This document shows, piece after piece, positions 8,238 to 17,055 of a DNA stretch of 64,000 nucleotides (its first letter is position 1; each line of letters opens with the position of its first letter). The notes beneath the pieces were generated by a model. That model was not told the DNA's origin and did not search any database. It saw only the letters and a program-made list of their open reading frames with translations. The translations under genes were made by a program, and so were the position numbers. Source of the stretch: Enterobacter genomosp. O (lineage in GTDB: Bacteria > Pseudomonadota > Gammaproteobacteria > Enterobacterales > Enterobacteriaceae); NCBI RefSeq assembly GCF_001022965.1, contig NZ_LECZ01000026.1:186001-250000 (forward strand), written 5' to 3'.

Positions 8238-8253
8238 TGGCATGGAAATTGCT
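8238..8253 (+). promoter_or_regulatory. Sigma-54 promoter of the lfgB operon
   Basis: The sequence TGGCATG-GAAA-TTGCT fits the -24/-12 consensus TGGCACG-N4-TTGCW with one difference; GG is at 8239-8240 and GC at 8251-8252, the required 10-nt spacing. Transcription would start near 8264, about 37 nt before the GTG of lfgB. In lateral flagellar systems the early operons are activated by LafK, a sigma-54 enhancer-binding protein, which supports the reading. The same arrangement recurs before lafB. Confidence 0.85.
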
Positions 8254-8300
8254 ATTAAATCGCAGAGCATGCAGGTTTTAGCATCACGAGGGTGTGAATT

Positions 8301-8651
8301 GTGAGTATTACTTTTGACAAAGCATTGGGCGTTCATCCACAGGCTGTAGCACTTCGACTTTCCCGAGCAGAGTTGCTTTCAGCCAATCTGGCGAACGTTG
8401 ATACCCCCAACTTCCAGGCTAAAGATATTGATTTTGCCTCCGAGATGCAACGCTCACGGTCGAGTTTTTCCTTTCAGTCGACCCCGCAGGAGATGTATCG
8501 GGTGCCTTATCAACCGGCGTCGGACGGCAATACCGTTTCGCTGAACGTCGAGCAGGCCGAGTTTGCGAAGAACACTCAGGACTATCAGATGAGCCTGGCA
8601 TTTTTAAACATGAAGTTCACTGGCCTCAAGAAGGCCATTGACGGGAAGTAA
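8301..8651 (+). CDS. lfgB: Lateral flagellar proximal rod protein LfgB
   Basis: 116 residues with a GTG start preceded by GAGGGTG. It has the flagellar rod/hook N-terminal signature (LRLSRAELLSANLANVDTPNF) and the FlgB-type C-terminus ending in FTGLKKAIDGK. FlgB is the innermost rod subunit and touches the MS ring/FliE. It is the first gene of the long lfgB-lafW operon under the sigma-54 promoter. Confidence 0.92.
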   Translation: MSITFDKALGVHPQAVALRLSRAELLSANLANVDTPNFQAKDIDFASEMQRSRSSFSFQSTPQEMYRVPYQPASDGNTVSLNVEQAEFAKNTQDYQMSLAFLNMKFTGLKKAIDGK

Positions 8652-8674
8652 TCCAACGCAGGTAACCACGAAAT

Positions 8675-9100
8675 ATGGCTTTTTCGGATATTTATCGCGT
8701 ATCGGGATCGGCGATGACGGCGCAAACCGTTCGTCTTAACACCATCGCCAGTAATCTCGCCAACGCAGAAACCGCTTCTGCTACCGAAGACGGCACCTAT
8801 AAGGCGCGTCGCCCGGTGTTTGCGGCGGTTTATAAGAATGACGAGTTAATGAATCACCAGGCGTTAACCGGTGCCCGCGTGCAGGTGATGGATGTCGTGG
8901 AAACCGGTAATGCGGTGCAGCGTTACGAACCGCACAACCCGATGGCCAACACCGACGGCTACGTCTACTACCCGGACGTCAACGTGGTGGAAGAGATGGC
9001 GGACATGATGTCGGCATCGCGCGGTTTTGAAACCAACGTCGATGTCCTTAACAGTGTGAAAAGCATGCAGCAAAGCCTGCTGCGACTTGGAGAAGCATAA
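8675..9100 (+). CDS. lfgC: Lateral flagellar proximal rod protein LfgC
   Basis: 141 residues. The N-terminal rod motif (LNTIASNLANAETASA) and the C-terminal NVVEEMADMMSASRGFETNVDV block are characteristic of FlgC. It forms the proximal rod with LfgB and LfgF. It lies 23 nt after lfgB and 2 nt before lfgD. Confidence 0.93.
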   Translation: MAFSDIYRVSGSAMTAQTVRLNTIASNLANAETASATEDGTYKARRPVFAAVYKNDELMNHQALTGARVQVMDVVETGNAVQRYEPHNPMANTDGYVYYPDVNVVEEMADMMSASRGFETNVDVLNSVKSMQQSLLRLGEA

Positions 9101-9102
9101 GC

Positions 9103-9783
9103 ATGGATATGAACGTAGACAACGCGTCCGCTAAAAGCCGTTCCGGCAGCACGACGGACGGCATTGCCAGCAACAGCAGCGCCTCCGGCATGAACACCAT
9201 GTTTATGCAGCTGCTGGTCGCGCAGATCCAGAACCAGGACCCGCTCAACCCCACCGACGGCACCGAGTACGTCAGCCAGCTGGCGCAGCTGACCCAGGTA
9301 CAGTCAATGGAGACGATGTCGCAGCTGATGGCGAATAACTCCGTGCTGATGGACAACCTGCAAACGCTCACCACCGGCAATCTGGTTGGACAGCACGTCA
9401 TGGTGCAGACCGACTCGGTGAACAGCGATGGCGAAAGCACGCTGGACGGGCGCCTTACGCTGGAACATGCCGCTGGCGTGGTCACCGTGGTCGTGAAAGA
9501 TGCCGCTGGCGTTGAACATAAAATCGAGCTGGGCAAGCAGGAAGCGGGTCAGGTGGACTTCACCTTCAATCCAAAAGAGCTGGGGCTGAGCGAAGGTAAA
9601 TACACCCTGAGCGTGGTGACCGACACCGGTGAAGAGAAGGTGCCGCTCGAAATGGGTGGGGTAGTCAACAACGTGCGTATCCCGCTCGATGGCAGCCCGA
9701 CCGTGCTGAATATCGACGGTCTTGGCGAGGTCGCCTACAACAACATTAGCCAGTTTGGCACTGCCTCTAAGAACAAAGCCTGA
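9103..9783 (+). CDS. lfgD: Lateral hook cap / scaffolding protein LfgD
   Basis: 226 residues. The conserved FlgD N-terminal segment FMQLLVAQIQNQDPLNPTDG is near residue 35, followed by tudor/Fn-like beta domains (GKYTLSVVTDTGE). FlgD caps the growing hook and is discarded once assembly ends. It immediately precedes the hook gene lfgE. Confidence 0.93.
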   Translation: MDMNVDNASAKSRSGSTTDGIASNSSASGMNTMFMQLLVAQIQNQDPLNPTDGTEYVSQLAQLTQVQSMETMSQLMANNSVLMDNLQTLTTGNLVGQHVMVQTDSVNSDGESTLDGRLTLEHAAGVVTVVVKDAAGVEHKIELGKQEAGQVDFTFNPKELGLSEGKYTLSVVTDTGEEKVPLEMGGVVNNVRIPLDGSPTVLNIDGLGEVAYNNISQFGTASKNKA

Positions 9784-9817
9784 AGTGAATCAGGGAATCA
9801 ATTAAACAGGAACGATT

Positions 9818-11020
9818 ATGAGCTTTAGTATTGCAACTACCGGCCTGAATGCCATTACCGAGCAGCTGAATGCCATCTCTAACAACATAGCGAACTCCGG
9901 TACCGTGGGGTTTAAATCGGGTCGTGCGGAATTTTCCGCGCTGTACGCCGAAAGCCAGCCGTTGGGGGTGGGCGTCGCTGCCGTGACCCAGAGCATAACC
10001 AAAGGGGGAAGTATTACTTCCACCGGCAACGCGCTGGATCTGGCGATCAACGGCAATGGCTTCTTTATGGTTCGCGACAGCGCGGGCACGACAGCTTATA
10101 CCCGCGCGGGCTACTTCGGGACCGACAGCAGTGGCCACCTGGTGAACAACAAAGGGATGTATCTTCAGGGCTATCCCGTTGATGCCAGCGGTACGCTCCA
10201 GGTCGGTACCATCGGTAACCTGACTATCAGCAGCGGCTCTATTCCGGCGAAAGCGACAGAGAGCATCAGTTTCGCGGCCAACATGGATGCGCGTGCAGAA
10301 GTGCCGGCAACTACACCGTTTGATCCGAAGGACAACACCACCTACAACAACTCCTACACTACGCAGGTTTATGACTCGCTGGGCCGCGAACATACCCTGA
10401 ATCAGTACTTCGTCAAAACGGGCGAGAATGCCTGGGAAGTCCACTACTACATGGACGACGCGCCGGTGACCAGCGGCGGCGCAGAGCAGGTACAGAAGCT
10501 GACCTTCAATAGCCAGGGCGTGCTGACTGACCCAAGCGGGGCGGTGGGGCTGACGGCAGACATTGCGGGCGCGGATCCTATCACCATCGACATGACCTAC
10601 AGCGGCACCAGCCAGTACGGTTCCGACTTCTCCGTCAGCAAAAACAAAGGCGACGGCTATGCCTCCGGTGAGCGCACCGGCCAGGCTATCGATCAGGACG
10701 GCTGCGTGTATGCCACCTTCTCCAACGGCGAACGCCTGCTGCAGGGACAGCTGGTGCTGGCGAACTTCGCCAACCCGAACGGCCTGGCCGCGCAGGACGG
10801 CACCACCTGGGCACAAACCGCCAGCTCCGGCGCGCCGCTGACCGGTACACCGGGCGCAGGCCTGCTGGGAGCGGTCGTTTCCGGGGCGGTGGAATCGTCA
10901 AACGTGGATCTGACCTCCGAACTGGTCGGGCTGATGACCATGCAGCGTAACTACCAGGCGAATACCAAGGTGATCAGCACCAACGACAACATGATGAATT
11001 CGCTCTTCCAGGCGGTGTAA
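9818..11020 (+). CDS. lfgE: Lateral hook protein LfgE
   Basis: 400 residues, normal for FlgE. The N-terminus carries the axial-protein motif (LNAISNNIANSGTVGFK), and the C-terminus the matching SSNVDLTSELVGLMTMQRNY block; these helices form the coiled D0 core. The middle part forms the hook surface (YFVKTGENAWEVHYY). LfgE subunits build the universal joint, with length set by LafE. It is preceded by an AGGAACG ribosome binding site. Confidence 0.94.
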   Translation: MSFSIATTGLNAITEQLNAISNNIANSGTVGFKSGRAEFSALYAESQPLGVGVAAVTQSITKGGSITSTGNALDLAINGNGFFMVRDSAGTTAYTRAGYFGTDSSGHLVNNKGMYLQGYPVDASGTLQVGTIGNLTISSGSIPAKATESISFAANMDARAEVPATTPFDPKDNTTYNNSYTTQVYDSLGREHTLNQYFVKTGENAWEVHYYMDDAPVTSGGAEQVQKLTFNSQGVLTDPSGAVGLTADIAGADPITIDMTYSGTSQYGSDFSVSKNKGDGYASGERTGQAIDQDGCVYATFSNGERLLQGQLVLANFANPNGLAAQDGTTWAQTASSGAPLTGTPGAGLLGAVVSGAVESSNVDLTSELVGLMTMQRNYQANTKVISTNDNMMNSLFQAV

Positions 11021-11023
11021 TCG

Positions 11024-11755
11024 ATGGATCGTCTACTTTTCACCGCCGTCAGCGGCGCGTCGCGCAGCCTGACCCAGCAGGAAATCCACGCGAATAACCT
11101 GGCGAACGTGAACACCCAGGGGTTTCGCAGCGATCTCGACAACGCGCTCACGCAGCAGATTAACGGCGAGGGATATGCCTCGCGTTATCTGGTGCAGCCC
11201 ACGCAGGGCGGCGTCGATATGACGCCGGGGGCGATGCGTGAAACCGGACGCGATCTGGATATTGCCGTGAAGGGTGACGGCCTCATCGCGCTGCGCAGCG
11301 GCACCCGCGAGGTCTATACCCGCAACGGGCAAATTGACATCAACGCCGACGGCGAGCTGTCGGTGAACGGCCTGCCGCTGGAAGGCGATAACGGGCCGAT
11401 CGTGCTGCCACCTTACTCCTCCGTTTCTATCGGTGAGGACGGGGTGATCACCATCATGCCGGAGGATGGGGATATCGCCGCGCCGATGGATATTGACCGC
11501 GTGAAGCTGGTGAATATTCCGGCCAGCGAGCTGAGCAAAAACGAGGCCGGTTTTCTGGTCACCAACGCGGCGTTTAACCCGCGCGATGAAGAGGTGACGG
11601 TGGCCGCCGGGCATCTTGAATCCGCTAACGTGTCGGCCATCAGCGAGATGGTCTCCAGCATCGCGCTCAACCGCCAGTTTGAAGCGCAGATCAAGATGAT
11701 GAAAGCGGCAGAAGATCTCGCGAACGCCGGTAACCGCCTGATTCGCGGCACCTGA
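11024..11755 (+). CDS. lfgF: Lateral proximal rod protein LfgF
   Basis: 243 residues. It starts MDRLLFTAVSGASRSLTQQE, with the rod-family motif ANNLANVNTQGF and the C-terminal SANVSAISEMVSSIALNRQFE that marks FlgF. It is one of the rod subunits between LfgB/C and the distal rod LfgG. It begins 3 nt after lfgE and belongs to the same transcript. Confidence 0.93.
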   Translation: MDRLLFTAVSGASRSLTQQEIHANNLANVNTQGFRSDLDNALTQQINGEGYASRYLVQPTQGGVDMTPGAMRETGRDLDIAVKGDGLIALRSGTREVYTRNGQIDINADGELSVNGLPLEGDNGPIVLPPYSSVSIGEDGVITIMPEDGDIAAPMDIDRVKLVNIPASELSKNEAGFLVTNAAFNPRDEEVTVAAGHLESANVSAISEMVSSIALNRQFEAQIKMMKAAEDLANAGNRLIRGT

Positions 11756-11775
11756 CAACACTTTGAGGAATACAG

Positions 11776-12561
11776 ATGAATCCCGCTTTATGGATCAGTA
11801 AAACTGGGCTAGCGGCGCAGGACGCCAAAATGACCGCCATCTCCAACAACCTGGCGAACGTCAATACCACCGGTTTTAAACGCGATCGCGCCATGTTCGC
11901 CGATCTGTTTTACCAGAATCAGCGCACGCCGGGCGGCCAGCTTGACCAGGAAAATACCTCTCCGACCGGCATTCAGTTCGGGACCGGCGTCAAGATCGTG
12001 GGAACCCAGAAAGAGTTCACCGTTGGCAACATCCAGAACACCGGGCAGACGCTGGATGTGGCGATTACCGGGCAGGGCTTTTTCCAGGTGGAGACGGCCA
12101 ATGGCGATATCGCCTATACCCGCGCCGGTAACCTGCAAAAATCGCCTGACGGCGTACTGACCAACGCGCAGGGCCTGCCGCTGGTTCCGCAAATCGAATT
12201 GCCGGATAACGTGAAGGATCTCCAGATAGGCAAAGACGGCACCATCACCGCCACGGTGGCGGGGGAAACCGATCCGGTTGAGCTGGGCCAGCTGACGCTG
12301 GTGAATTTTGTGAATCCGGCCGGTCTCGAAGCTATCGGCGGCAACCTCTACCGTGAAACGGCCGCCAGCGGGCAGGCGGTGGAAGGCGTACCCGGTGAAG
12401 AGGCCTTTGGTCAGCTGGAGCAGGGATCGCTGGAAGGCTCTAACGTACAGGTCGTTGAGGAGATGGTCGACATGATCACCGTGCAGCGCGCCTATGAAAT
12501 GAACGCCAAGATGGTTTCTGCCGCAGACGACATGCTGAAGTTTGTTACGCAGTCGATGTAA
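11776..12561 (+). CDS. lfgG: Lateral distal rod protein LfgG
   Basis: 261 residues, essentially the same length as enteric FlgG. It has ISNNLANVNTTGFKRDRAMF near the start and EGSNVQVVEEMVDMITVQRAY at the end. FlgG makes the distal rod that passes through the P and L rings (LfgI, LfgH), whose genes follow. Confidence 0.95.
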   Translation: MNPALWISKTGLAAQDAKMTAISNNLANVNTTGFKRDRAMFADLFYQNQRTPGGQLDQENTSPTGIQFGTGVKIVGTQKEFTVGNIQNTGQTLDVAITGQGFFQVETANGDIAYTRAGNLQKSPDGVLTNAQGLPLVPQIELPDNVKDLQIGKDGTITATVAGETDPVELGQLTLVNFVNPAGLEAIGGNLYRETAASGQAVEGVPGEEAFGQLEQGSLEGSNVQVVEEMVDMITVQRAYEMNAKMVSAADDMLKFVTQSM

Positions 12562-12585
12562 CGGCAGAGCCGTAAAGTGAAAGAG

Positions 12586-13251
12586 ATGAAAAAGCAGGTA
12601 GCGATCGGTTTACTGGCGCTGGTGCTGTCGGGCTGCGAAAGCCCGGCACTGCTGGTGCACAAAGACGATGCGGCGTACGCGCCGCCGGAAGATTTCGCCA
12701 TGCCGGAGACGCACGTCCGCGGCGGTGGCGTCTATAACAGCGGCTATAACTGGTCGCTTATTCAGGATCGCCGCGCCTATCGCGTTGGCGACATCCTGAC
12801 CGTTAAGCTGGACGAATCCACCCAGGCGAGCAAGCAGGCGCGCACCAACTTCGGCAAGAAGAACGACGTGTCTCTCGGCATCCCGGAGGCCTTTGGCCAC
12901 TCGGTCGATAAGCTGTCAGGGTCGGTTGACGGCAGCCGCAACTTCAACGGCAACGCCACGTCGCAGCAGCAAAACAGCCTGCGCGGGGCGATCACGGTGG
13001 CGGTGTACAAAGTGCTGCCTAACGGCGTGCTGGCCATTCGCGGTGAAAAATGGCTCACCCTCAACCAGGGCGACGAGTACATGCGGGTGACCGGGCTGGT
13101 GCGGGCCGACGATATTGAACGCGATAACTCCGTCTCATCACAGCGTATCGCCAACGCGCGTATCTCCTACGCCGGACGCGGCGCGCTCAGCGATGCGAAT
13201 GCGGCCGGCTGGCTGGTGCGCTTCTTTAACCATCCCCTGTTCCCTATCTGA
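12586..13251 (+). CDS. lfgH: Lateral L-ring lipoprotein LfgH
   Basis: 221 residues from the ATG at 12586; a GTG at 12577 in frame would add three residues. The signal peptide ends in the lipobox LVLSGC, so Cys is lipidated and the protein goes to the outer membrane. The mature part has the FlgH pattern [20 protein letters not shown] and [19 protein letters not shown]. It forms the outer-membrane bushing of the flagellum together with the P ring. Confidence 0.92.
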   Translation: MKKQVAIGLLALVLSGCESPALLVHKDDAAYAPPEDFAMPETHVRGGGVYNSGYNWSLIQDRRAYRVGDILTVKLDESTQASKQARTNFGKKNDVSLGIPEAFGHSVDKLSGSVDGSRNFNGNATSQQQNSLRGAITVAVYKVLPNGVLAIRGEKWLTLNQGDEYMRVTGLVRADDIERDNSVSSQRIANARISYAGRGALSDANAAGWLVRFFNHPLFPI

Positions 13252-13262
13252 CGGAGTTGCGC

Positions 13263-14354
13263 GTGTTTAAACGAATTTTATTGCTCCTGAGCCTGTACAG
13301 CATTGGGGCCGCCGCGCAGCCGCTGCGCGATTTGGTGGATATTCAGGGCGTGCGTGGTAACCAGCTGATCGGCTACAGCCTGGTGGTGGGGCTGGACGGT
13401 ACCGGGGACAAAAACCAGGTGAAGTTCACCAGCCAGTCGGTCACCAATATGCTGCGCCAGTTTGGGGTCCAGCTGCCGACCAAAATCGATCCGAAGGTGA
13501 AGAACGTGGCGGCCGTTGCCATTAGCGCGACGCTGCCGCCGGGCTACTCGCTCGGGCAAAGTATTGACGTTACCGTCTCGTCCATTGGCGATGCCAAAAG
13601 CCTGCGCGGCGGGACGTTGCTGATGACCCAGCTGCGGGGTGCCGACGGCGAAGTTTACGCCCTGGCGCAGGGTAACGTGGTGGTGGGCGGCGTGAAGGCG
13701 CAGGGCAATAGCGGCTCCAGCGTCACCATCAACACGCCGACGGTGGGTCTCGTGCCGAACGGTGGCTCGGTGGAACGTGAAATTCCGAGCGATTTTCAGC
13801 AGGAGCCGATGGTGATGCTGAACCTCAAGCGGCCGAGCTTTAAAACCGCCAACGCCGTGGCGGTGGCGCTGAACAACGCGTTTGGCGCGGGAACCGCAAC
13901 CGCCCAGAGCGCCACCAACGTTTCCGTGCGCGCGCCGATGGGCGCAGGCGAGCGGGTGGCGTTTATGTCATCGCTGGAAGATGTGCAGATTAACGCCGGG
14001 AAACAGCCGCCGCGGGTGGTGTTTAACGCCCGTACCGGTACGGTGGTGATCGGCGATGGCGTGATCGTCCGCGCGGCGGCGGTATCACACGGCAACCTGA
14101 CGGTGACTATTCGTGAATCCGCTAACGTCAGCCAGCCAAACGCGTTGGGCCGGGGGCAGACGGTGGTCACGCCGCAGAGCGACGTTAGCGTCAATCGCGG
14201 TCGTGGACAGATGGTGACGATCTCCGCCGGCACCAGCCTGCGCAGCATCGTGAATACCCTTAACAGCCTGGGCGCCGCCCCAGATGACACGATGGCGATT
14301 CTGCAGGCGCTGCACGAGGCGGGCGCCCTGGATGCTGAGCTGGTGGTGATGTAA
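13263..14354 (+). CDS. lfgI: Lateral P-ring protein LfgI
   Basis: 363 residues from the GTG at 13263, chosen because GGAG at 13253-13256 is correctly spaced for it; a TTG at 13257 is in frame but too close. There is a clear signal peptide ([14 protein letters not shown]), then [20 protein letters not shown], the hallmark of FlgI. The protein polymerises into the periplasmic ring around the rod with help from LfgA. Its TAA overlaps the lfgJ start (TAATG). Confidence 0.94.
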   Translation: MFKRILLLLSLYSIGAAAQPLRDLVDIQGVRGNQLIGYSLVVGLDGTGDKNQVKFTSQSVTNMLRQFGVQLPTKIDPKVKNVAAVAISATLPPGYSLGQSIDVTVSSIGDAKSLRGGTLLMTQLRGADGEVYALAQGNVVVGGVKAQGNSGSSVTINTPTVGLVPNGGSVEREIPSDFQQEPMVMLNLKRPSFKTANAVAVALNNAFGAGTATAQSATNVSVRAPMGAGERVAFMSSLEDVQINAGKQPPRVVFNARTGTVVIGDGVIVRAAAVSHGNLTVTIRESANVSQPNALGRGQTVVTPQSDVSVNRGRGQMVTISAGTSLRSIVNTLNSLGAAPDDTMAILQALHEAGALDAELVVM

Positions 14355-14743
14355 TGCTGAATGCGATCAACCGACAAACCGCCATTCTGCCGGGTGATAT
14401 CACCGGCCAGGCGAAGCCGCAAAATCTTGAGCAGGCCGCGGAGCAGTTCGAGGCGCTGATGCTGCGCGCCATGCTGTCGCAGATGCGTAAAGCCTCCGAC
14501 GTGCTGGGGGAAGATAACCCGTTCAACAGCAAGCAGCAGCACATGATGCGCGATTTCTATGATGACAAAATGGCCTCGGAGCTGGCGTCCCAGCGCAGTA
14601 CCGGCATTGCGCAGATGATCGTTAACCAGCTTTCCCCGCAGGTGACGACGCCGCTTAAGAACGAGGCGCAAGCGGCCGCTTTACATGGACAACCGCAGGA
14701 ACGCCACAAGCCGTCGTTCCACAGAACCGAAGGACAGGAGTAA
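14354..14743 (+). CDS. lfgJ: Lateral LfgJ, rod-binding domain only
   Basis: 129 residues. It has the FlgJ rod-scaffold domain (AAEQFEALMLRAMLSQMRKA, FYDDKMASELA) and then stops after a short polar tail. The enteric primary FlgJ is about 315 residues because a C-terminal muramidase domain opens the peptidoglycan for the rod. That domain is absent here, so another enzyme must make the hole; the NlpC/P60 protein at 27415 is a candidate. It is coupled to lfgI by TAATG and lies 3 nt before lfgK. Confidence 0.9.
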   Translation: MLNAINRQTAILPGDITGQAKPQNLEQAAEQFEALMLRAMLSQMRKASDVLGEDNPFNSKQQHMMRDFYDDKMASELASQRSTGIAQMIVNQLSPQVTTPLKNEAQAAALHGQPQERHKPSFHRTEGQE

Positions 14744-14746
14744 GCC

Positions 14747-16114
14747 ATGAGTATGTTTGATATCGCCTATAGCGGACTGCAGGCGGCCAACATGGGGATG
14801 CTCGTCACGTCGATGAACGCGACCAATGTTAATACGTCGGGCTATTCCCGTCAGGGAATTGTTCAGAGCGCCATCGGCCCGATGGGCGAAGCCGGGCTGA
14901 CGCCGGGTAACGGCGTACAGGTTAACAGTATCCGCCGCATTGCCAGCCAGTACCTGGTCAACCAGGTATGGCAAACCAACACCAAAGCCAGCTACTTCAG
15001 CATGGGCAATGAGTACATCAGCTCCCTGGAGAAGGTGATCGGCACCGACTCCACGAGCCTCGGAACGGGTCTGGATGATTTTGTCAGCGCCCTGAGCGCC
15101 CTGACGCAGGAGCCGGAATCTCCGGCGCTGCGCCAGCAGCTGTTGAACCAGGCGAAGACGCTGTCGACCCGCTTCAACAGCATGAATAATTTTATCTCCA
15201 GCCAGAAAGAGTCCATCAACACGCAGCGTGGGGCAATGGTCGATCAGATCAACACCCTGAGCAGCGGCATTGCTGACTACAACAAGAAGATTGTTGAGAT
15301 GGATTCCACCGGCGGTAACAGCAGCGTGTTGCGCGATCAGCGCGACGAGCTGGTGAAGGCGCTGAGCACGATGGCCGACGTCAAAGTCACCGACGACAGC
15401 AGCGGCTATACCGTCTCGTTAAGTAACGGCCAGCCGCTGGTGAGCGGCAAGACGGCGGGTACGCTGAGCACCGGCAAGGACAGCAGCGGCAATACCACGC
15501 TGACGCTGAAATTTTCGACCAGCGAGTTTTCACTGGACCCGTCTGCCGGCGGCCAGCTGGGGGCGCTCTACGACTATGAAACCGGCACGTTGAAGCAGAT
15601 GAGCGATTCCGTGCAGGGCATGGCGCAGGCGATGGCGGACATGTTCAATACGCAGCTGACGAAGGGCTACGATCTGAACGGCAATCAGGGGAAACCGCTG
15701 TTTACGTTCGACGCGTCGAACCCGGCTGGCATCCTGCAGGTGAACGACCTGTCACCCGACGAGCTGGCGCTGTCCGGCGATCCGAAAGAGCCAGGTAATG
15801 GCGATAACCTTAACGCCCTGCTTGAGCTGAAAAACCAGAAAACCGATATCCCGGGGATGGGCAACATGAGCCTGAGCGAAGGGGCGGCGGCCATCATTTC
15901 GACCATCGGTATTGCCAGCAAGCAGAGCAAAACGGAAATGGAAGCGGCCGTCGCGGTAAGAGACGATGCGCAAACGCAGCGCGATAGCCTGAGTGGCGTG
16001 AATCAGGATCAGGAGGCGATGAATCTGCAAACGTACGTGCAGGCATATCAGGCCAGCATGAAGGTGATCTCCACCGGCAACCAGGTGTTTAGCGATCTGC
16101 TAAGTATGTTTTAA
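14747..16114 (+). CDS. lfgK: Lateral hook-associated protein 1 LfgK
   Basis: 455 residues. The N-terminal axial motif (ATNVNTSGYSRQGIV) and the C-terminal NQDQEAMNLQTYVQAYQASM block are those of FlgK. It forms the first hook-filament junction zone and is escorted by LfgN. It is shorter than primary FlgK (~550), mainly in the surface-exposed middle part, as is common in lateral systems. Confidence 0.93.
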   Translation: MSMFDIAYSGLQAANMGMLVTSMNATNVNTSGYSRQGIVQSAIGPMGEAGLTPGNGVQVNSIRRIASQYLVNQVWQTNTKASYFSMGNEYISSLEKVIGTDSTSLGTGLDDFVSALSALTQEPESPALRQQLLNQAKTLSTRFNSMNNFISSQKESINTQRGAMVDQINTLSSGIADYNKKIVEMDSTGGNSSVLRDQRDELVKALSTMADVKVTDDSSGYTVSLSNGQPLVSGKTAGTLSTGKDSSGNTTLTLKFSTSEFSLDPSAGGQLGALYDYETGTLKQMSDSVQGMAQAMADMFNTQLTKGYDLNGNQGKPLFTFDASNPAGILQVNDLSPDELALSGDPKEPGNGDNLNALLELKNQKTDIPGMGNMSLSEGAAAIISTIGIASKQSKTEMEAAVAVRDDAQTQRDSLSGVNQDQEAMNLQTYVQAYQASMKVISTGNQVFSDLLSMF

Positions 16115-16134
16115 GCGCAACCACAGGATCTACT

Positions 16135-17049
16135 ATGCGAGTAAGCAGTCTTTATCTCTATAACACCATGATGTCGCAGATGAGCATCAATAGCGACCAG
16201 ATGAGCAAGCTGCATGAACAGCTGGCGACGCAAAAGCGCGTTAACGTACCGTCGGACGACCCGGTGACCGCCAGCCGTCTGGTACAGCTCAGCCGCGAGC
16301 AGTCGGCGATTAAGCAGTATCAAAGCAATATCACCCGCCTGAGCGGTGCGCTGTCCGTGCAGGAATCCCATATTACCGCTCTCAGCAACCAGGTACTGTC
16401 CGTCAGCGACAAGCTTAAGCTGGCGAATAACAGTTCCCTGAGTCAGAAAGATCTGGCGGGCTACGGCGCGGAGCTGGGCTCCATGCTGGACTCGCTGGTG
16501 GCGACGATGAACAGTAAAAATGAGAACGGCAGCTACCTGTTCTCCGGCACCATGACCGACAGCAAAACCGTGACCCTGGACAGCAACGGCCAGTACGTGT
16601 TTGGCGGCAATGAAAAGACCCGTGAAACCACGGTAGCCAATGGCGTGAGTATTACCGAAAACACGAATGTCTCACAGGCGTTTTCCAGCTCGGGCAACGA
16701 TCTGGATATGCTGAACAAGCTCAAAGCGTTGAGCGAGAAGATGCAGGATCCGAACGCCAGTCTGTCGGATTACCAGGATGACCTGACGGCGATGATCGAC
16801 ATGACCCAGACGACCAGCGATAACCTGGGTGCAGCGCTTACCGATCTCGGTGGGCGTCAGAACCGCCTGACGCTGATTAATGATGCGCATAGCGACGTCA
16901 GCCTGTCGAACGATCAGTTAGTGTCCGACCTTAATGAGGTTCCTGCGGCATTGTCCGCGACAAAACTGGATATGTTTAAAACGTCGGTTCAGATCTCCTA
17001 TAAGGCCTACAGTATGGTCAGCAACCTTAATCTTTTCAGTATGTTGTAA
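16135..17049 (+). CDS. lfgL: Lateral hook-associated protein 3 LfgL
   Basis: 304 residues, flagellin-like at both ends. MRVSSLYLYNTMMSQMSINS and the LNVPSDDP-type motif (KRVNVPSDDPVTASRLVQLS) are typical of FlgL, and the C-terminal part resembles the flagellin D0/D1 helices. It forms the second junction layer between LfgK and the LafA filament. Its start is 20 nt after lfgK. Confidence 0.92.
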   Translation: MRVSSLYLYNTMMSQMSINSDQMSKLHEQLATQKRVNVPSDDPVTASRLVQLSREQSAIKQYQSNITRLSGALSVQESHITALSNQVLSVSDKLKLANNSSLSQKDLAGYGAELGSMLDSLVATMNSKNENGSYLFSGTMTDSKTVTLDSNGQYVFGGNEKTRETTVANGVSITENTNVSQAFSSSGNDLDMLNKLKALSEKMQDPNASLSDYQDDLTAMIDMTQTTSDNLGAALTDLGGRQNRLTLINDAHSDVSLSNDQLVSDLNEVPAALSATKLDMFKTSVQISYKAYSMVSNLNLFSML

Positions 17050-17055
17050 GTTGAT

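Noticed and set aside
9767-10816. 349-codon open frame opposite lfgE
   Set aside because: A shadow of the hook gene; the lfgE frame has clear family motifs at both ends.
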